Position numbers and translations under genes: made by a program
Assembly: GCF_000146165.2 (NCBI RefSeq)
Contig: NC_004347.2
Coordinates: 930,001 to 994,000 of the forward strand
Direction: 5' to 3'
Source of the DNA: Shewanella oneidensis MR-1
GTDB lineage: Bacteria > Pseudomonadota > Gammaproteobacteria > Enterobacterales > Shewanellaceae
DNA: 64,000 nt
Shown: positions 60,485 to 64,000 of the stretch, one piece after another
Layout of the letters: every line of letters starts with the position of its first letter
Numbering within the stretch: position 1 is the first letter of the stretch
The notes under the pieces: model-generated
Told to the model about the DNA's origin: nothing
What the model saw: only the letters and a program-made list of their open reading frames with translations
Database searches by the model: none

Positions 60485-60904
60485 ATGGAATATCGAATCA
60501 GCAGTGAACAAACGGAAATGGATTTTGATGTTATCCATGGTTTTATTGCCAACAGCTATTGGGCGCAGGGCATGCCAGCTGTGCTGCTGCAAAAGGCACT
60601 AGGCAACAGTTTATGTTTTGGGGTGTTTGATAAAGATAATCAACAGATTGCTTTTGCCCGCCTGATCACCGATAAAGCGACCTTTGCCTACCTTGCCGAT
60701 GTATTTGTCCTCGAATCTCACCGCGGCTTAGGTTTAAGTAAGATGATGATGGCAGCAATTATGGAACATCCTGATCTGCAAGGATTAAGACGCATAATGC
60801 TCGCCACCCGCGATGCCCACGGACTCTATGCGCAATTTGGTTTCAAAGCGGTCGATGCACCAGAAACCCTAATGCAAATTCGGTTTGAGAATGCTTACCT
60901 GTAG
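60485..60904 (+). CDS. GNAT-family N-acetyltransferase
   Basis: 139 residues. FVLESHRGLGLSKMMM is the acetyl-CoA loop and YAQFGFKAVDAPET the C-terminal strand; this subgroup is related to small arylamine-like or uncharacterised YP-type GNATs. ATG at 60485 (MEYRISSEQ) has GGAGCG five bases upstream and was chosen over an upstream frame. Substrate unknown. Confidence 0.83.
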   Translation: MEYRISSEQTEMDFDVIHGFIANSYWAQGMPAVLLQKALGNSLCFGVFDKDNQQIAFARLITDKATFAYLADVFVLESHRGLGLSKMMMAAIMEHPDLQGLRRIMLATRDAHGLYAQFGFKAVDAPETLMQIRFENAYL

Positions 60905-60963
60905 AACAGGATTGTTGGCGCTATCCTCGTTGAAATAGTTATGGTTAAGATAAGGAAATCCAG

Positions 60964-61149
60964 ATGACGCAACTACACTATGTCTATTTTGCCAGTTTTA
61001 TGGTTTCTTCCGCTTTTTTGAATGGGTTACTCGAGGGACAAGTGCCTTGGGTGAGAGTGCTTTGCTTAATCTTGTTGTTTTCAACCTTCGTATTTGCCAG
61101 TTTATACCATAGTTTAAAGCGGTCGATAAAATCAAAAGACTCGAAATAA
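60964..61149 (+). CDS. Small membrane protein, unknown
   Basis: 61 residues with two hydrophobic stretches (about 8-23 and 32-50) and a lysine-rich tail. AAGGAAATCCAG precedes the ATG. No family recognised. Confidence 0.55.
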   Translation: MTQLHYVYFASFMVSSAFLNGLLEGQVPWVRVLCLILLFSTFVFASLYHSLKRSIKSKDSK

Positions 61150-61163
61150 ATGCTATTAAAAAC

Positions 61164-61190
61164 AAAAAGCCAGCTTGCGCTGGCTTCTTA
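61164..61190. terminator. Terminator of ahpF (bidirectional)
   Basis: AAGCCAGC at 61167-61174 pairs with GCTGGCTT at 61179-61186. The longer T-run is on the minus strand, pointing to ahpF. Confidence 0.82.
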
Positions 61191-61214
61191 TCTTATGCGG
61201 TTAATGATTAACGA

Positions 61215-62798
61215 TTAAGCCGCTTTAGTGTCTGTGGTTTTGGTTTCGGTACTATCATCGCTATGGCGAATTAAGTAATCAAATGCACCCAGTGAGGCAT
61301 TGGCACCACTACCCATAGCAATGATGATTTGCTTGTAAGGTGAGTTGGTCACGTCACCAGCGGCAAATACGCCAGGTACTGAGGTTTGGCCGCGCTCATC
61401 GACAATGATTTCGCCGCGAGGAGTCAAATCCACTGTGCCTTTTAACCATTCGGCATTGGGCACTAAACCGATCTGTACGAAGATCCCTGCCAGCGCGATA
61501 TGATGACTTTCACCTGTTGCGCGGTCGGTGTAGTTTAGGCCGTTAACACGGGTACCATCACCAGTCACTTCAGTGGTCATCGCTTGGGTAATGATTTTGA
61601 TGTTACCCATAGAGGCCGCTTTACGTTGCAGTACATCGTCAGCGCGCAGTTTGCTATCAAACTCGAGTACGGTCACATGCTCAACGATATTGGCTAAGTC
61701 GATGGCTGCTTCGATACCTGAGTTACCGCCACCGATAACCGCTACACGTTTGCCTTTAAATAATGGGCCGTCACAATGTGGGCAATAGGCAACGCCTTTA
61801 CCACGGTATTCTTTCTCGCCGGGGACGTTCATTTCGCGCCAGCGAGCACCGGTTGCGAGTAATACAGTACGGCTACGCAGTTTGGCGCCGCTTGCTAATT
61901 CGAGTTCGAATAAGCCATCGCTCGCCAGTTTGACTGCCTTTTGGTTATCCATGATGTCGACTTCATAGTCACGCACATGGGCTTCAAGGTTTGCCACCAG
62001 TTTTGGACCTTCAGTCGCTTTTACCGAAATAAAGTTTTCGATACCAACGGTTTCAGCCACTTGACCACCGAATTTGTCGGCAACAATACCGGTACGCAGG
62101 CCTTTACGGGCAGCGTAAATTGCTGCCGCAGCGCCAGCAGGGCCGCCGCCAACGACTAAGACTTCATATGGGGCTTTTTGGCTAAGCTCTTCGGCTTTAC
62201 GGCTGGCAGCGCCAGTATCGAGTTTATTTAAGATCTCACCGATGCTGATGCGACCTGCGGCAAACACCTCGCCGTTTAAGTACACAGAAGGTACGGCCAT
62301 GATGTTGCGGCTGGCGACTTCATCTTGGAACAGGGCGCCGTCGATCATCACGTTGGTGATGTTCGGATTAATGGCAGCCATCATATTGAGTGCTTGAACT
62401 ACATCAGGGCAGTTTTGGCAGGTGAGTGACACATAGGTTTCAAACTCATATTTGCCGGGCAGATTACGGATCTGCTCGATGATGTCATCGCTGAGTTTGA
62501 TCGGGTGTCCACCGCTGTGCAGCAAGGCTAACACCAGTGAGGTAAATTCGTGACCCATAGGCAGACCAGCAAAGCTAATCTGAGTATTGAGTGCAGGGTT
62601 AACCACTGTCATCGCTGGCGTGCGTTGGCCTTGAGCTTCTTTCAGGCTCACGAACGTTGAAAGGCTAACGATGTCATTGACTAAGCTTTTTAATTCTTGA
62701 GACTTCTTGCTTTCATCTGCTGACACGACAAGTTCAACTGGTCTCTTGAGGTTTTGCAGATAGGTTTGCAGTTGATTTTTTAAATTCGCATCTAACAT
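61215..62798 (-). CDS. ahpF: Alkyl hydroperoxide reductase subunit F
   Basis: 527 residues. N-terminal tandem thioredoxin-fold domain with CQNC, then a thioredoxin reductase-like flavoprotein part: FAD site [14 protein letters not shown], redox pair CPHC, NAD site [14 protein letters not shown] and C-terminal FAD motif GVFAAGDVT. It uses NADH to re-reduce AhpC. 3' neighbour of ahpC on the same strand. Confidence 0.96.
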   Translation of the reverse strand: MLDANLKNQLQTYLQNLKRPVELVVSADESKKSQELKSLVNDIVSLSTFVSLKEAQGQRTPAMTVVNPALNTQISFAGLPMGHEFTSLVLALLHSGGHPIKLSDDIIEQIRNLPGKYEFETYVSLTCQNCPDVVQALNMMAAINPNITNVMIDGALFQDEVASRNIMAVPSVYLNGEVFAAGRISIGEILNKLDTGAASRKAEELSQKAPYEVLVVGGGPAGAAAAIYAARKGLRTGIVADKFGGQVAETVGIENFISVKATEGPKLVANLEAHVRDYEVDIMDNQKAVKLASDGLFELELASGAKLRSRTVLLATGARWREMNVPGEKEYRGKGVAYCPHCDGPLFKGKRVAVIGGGNSGIEAAIDLANIVEHVTVLEFDSKLRADDVLQRKAASMGNIKIITQAMTTEVTGDGTRVNGLNYTDRATGESHHIALAGIFVQIGLVPNAEWLKGTVDLTPRGEIIVDERGQTSVPGVFAAGDVTNSPYKQIIIAMGSGANASLGAFDYLIRHSDDSTETKTTDTKAA

Positions 62799-62846
62799 GA
62801 TGACTCCAAATCAGCGTAAAAATTGAAAAATATTGAAAAACGCGAG

Positions 62847-62898
62847 GGTGCCAATCTAGAACCTTGCAGGGGGTGGTCCTCTCTTCCTATTTGGCACC
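62847..62898 (-). promoter_or_regulatory. Stem-loop in the ahpC-ahpF spacer
   Basis: GGTGCCAA at 62847-62854 pairs perfectly with TTGGCACC at 62891-62898 across a 36-base loop. No T-run on the minus strand, so it may attenuate or process the transcript and set the lower ahpF level. Inference. Confidence 0.4.
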
Positions 62899-63032
62899 GC
62901 AGTGGCGTTGGCTGCATTTACTCACCCCAATCACTTAGCTACTAAGCTCATGGGGATTCGTGCAATTGCCATCTTACTGCTGTACCAACTAGCTTGAGAT
63001 GCTAGATTGGCGGGGTTGACCTTTAGGCGAGA

Positions 63033-63602
63033 TTAGATTTTGCCAACAAGGTCTAAAGACGGTGCTAAAGTTTCATCACCTGGTTGCCATTTAGCAGGGC
63101 AAACTTCACCATCGTGAGTCGCAACGTATTGAGCAGCTTGGATCTTACGAACCAGTTCTTGAGCGCTACGGCCGATACCTAGGTCATGGATTTCAGCCAC
63201 TTTGATTTGACCTTCTGGGTTAATCACGAAAGTACCACGCAGTGCTAAACCTTCTTCTTCGATCATCACACCGAAGTTACGGCTGATAGTGCCTGTTGGG
63301 TCAGCCAGCATTGGGAAGTTGATCTTCTTGATGGTGTCAGAAGTATCGTGCCATGCTTTGTGCGTGAAATGTGTGTCAGTTGATACTGAGTAAACTTCAA
63401 CACCCATGCCTTGTAGTTTGGCGTAGTGATCCGCCATGTCGCCTAATTCAGTTGGGCAAACGAAGGTGAAGTCTGCTGGATAGAAGAATACAACTGACCA
63501 TTTACCTAACAGATCTTGTTCTGTTACAGGAACGAACTCACCATTGTGGTAAGCGGTGGCTTTGAATGGCTTGATTGTGCTGTTGATAATTGATTGAGTC
63601 AT
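63033..63602 (-). CDS. ahpC: Alkyl hydroperoxide reductase subunit C (peroxiredoxin)
   Basis: 189 residues of typical two-Cys peroxiredoxin AhpC. Peroxidatic cysteine is Cys49 in DFTFVCPTE, resolving cysteine is Cys168 in GEVCPAKW. Reduces hydrogen peroxide and organic peroxides and is recycled by AhpF. Upstream region 63603-63849 should carry the promoter; OxyR control is expected from the family but no convincing site was picked out. Confidence 0.97.
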   Translation of the reverse strand: MTQSIINSTIKPFKATAYHNGEFVPVTEQDLLGKWSVVFFYPADFTFVCPTELGDMADHYAKLQGMGVEVYSVSTDTHFTHKAWHDTSDTIKKINFPMLADPTGTISRNFGVMIEEEGLALRGTFVINPEGQIKVAEIHDLGIGRSAQELVRKIQAAQYVATHDGEVCPAKWQPGDETLAPSLDLVGKI

Positions 63603-63849
63603 TTTATGCTTCCATTTAGTTGATTATGGTGAATTTAGTGACGGGCATTAGCTTGTTACCCCGTCGATGAGAAGTATATTACTGACCTTGCGATGATAAA
63701 TATAACGCATAAAAACTATTGTTCTAATCGGTTTTGTCGAATTAAGTTGATTTGAGTGGAGGGTTAATCGGTTTTTTCGCACAGGTGGGTAATTAGTGGC
63801 TAATTGATTATTTATCAAGGTGATGTCGGATAAATAAAAGGCAAGAAAA

Positions 63850-63872
63850 AAGGGATATCCATGATATCCCTT
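63850..63872 (-). terminator. Terminator for the leftward gene at the window end
   Basis: AAGGGATATC at 63850-63859 pairs perfectly with GATATCCCTT at 63863-63872. A run of A precedes it on the + strand, so it terminates minus-strand transcription coming from the right. Confidence 0.85.
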
Positions 63873-63906
63873 CAAACGTAAAAACGGTTACAACAAGCTA
63901 TTGAGC

Positions 63907-63947
63907 TTCTAGGTTCTAGGTTCTAGGTTCTAGGTTCTAGGTTCTAG
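63907..63947. repeat. 7-bp tandem repeat (TTCTAGG), nearly six units
   Basis: Five perfect TTCTAGG units plus TTCTAG. The repeat includes the stop codon of the partial gene at 63944-64000 and fills the gap to its terminator. A seven-base unit can change copy number by slippage. Confidence 0.95.
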
Positions 63948-64000
63948 TTTTGCGCTTTGGGCTGGGTTAGCCAAGTGCTAAGTAAACGCACGCCATAACC
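63944..64000 (-). CDS. C-terminal end of probable leucyl aminopeptidase
   Basis: The minus-strand frame from the window edge reads 18 residues, GYGVRLLSTWLTQPKAQN, then TAG at 63944-63946. The GVRLL segment close to the C terminus matches the end of M17 leucyl aminopeptidases (usually preceded by KGAT). Other frames close earlier. A terminator follows at 63850-63872. Assignment is tentative as only the tail is visible. Confidence 0.5.
   Translation of the reverse strand, partial: GYGVRLLSTWLTQPKAQN

Noticed and set aside
63907..63947. CRISPR-like repeat at the window end
   Set aside because: The units are seven bases and contiguous with no spacers.

Overview
The window reads as a chromosomal segment of a marine or aquatic gammaproteobacterium, most likely a Shewanella of the S. 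oneidensis group. This is inferred from the combination of a six-gene Na+-NQR operon, NhaD, a split-Soret cytochrome, a MarR-GNAT fusion, many GGDEF proteins and the block metK-tkt-epd-pgk-fba; no database was searched. Gene density is high, base composition is moderate, and no rRNA, tRNA, CRISPR array or prophage was recognised.

Layout. 1-4820: Na+-pumping NADH:quinone oxidoreductase operon (nqrA 3' end, nqrBCDEF). 4900-5850: small ankyrin protein and an unknown protein. 5850-10380: accessory island with a REP-associated (RAYT-like) transposase, a parA gene broken by a 153-bp MITE, an unknown parA partner, a strongly structured non-coding stretch and a Fic toxin with its small antitoxin. 10400-16100: serine hydrolase, giant ankyrin protein, MarR-GNAT fusion, YjjX. 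16390-26600: secreted N-terminal-nucleophile acylase, SdaC-type and DAACS transporters, acetyltransferases, META lipoprotein, degenerate GGDEF protein and small proteins. 26600-36200: PAS-GGDEF cyclase, a CTAG-flanked MITE, metK, then tkt-epd-pgk-fba (central carbon metabolism) and a DUF481 outer membrane protein. 36400-47150: NhaD, then two paralogous modules of a membrane-anchored winged-helix regulator plus a one-TM periplasmic partner (ToxR/ToxS-like architecture) that bracket a split-Soret cytochrome/lipoprotein operon; then an unknown membrane protein, a large PAS/GGDEF-like sensor and a radical SAM protein. 47230-54450: RND efflux pump with adaptor, second copy of the CTAG MITE directly behind srmB, and trmN6. 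54985-61150: brnQ, xerD, dsbC, recJ and small genes. 61215-63600: ahpF and ahpC; the last 57 bases are the 3' end of a probable leucyl aminopeptidase.

How the parts fit. The core genes serve sodium bioenergetics (NQR makes a sodium gradient; NhaD, DAACS and BrnQ family carriers commonly use or shape sodium gradients), carbon metabolism, peroxide defence (AhpCF) and disulfide/DNA maintenance (DsbC, RecJ, XerD). The most unusual parts are the duplicated regulator/partner modules around the split-Soret cytochrome (the four proteins all carry lumenal Cys pairs, and the two regulators keep exactly the same Cys spacing), the parA/structured-RNA/Fic island, and three MITE insertions whose target duplications can be read directly.
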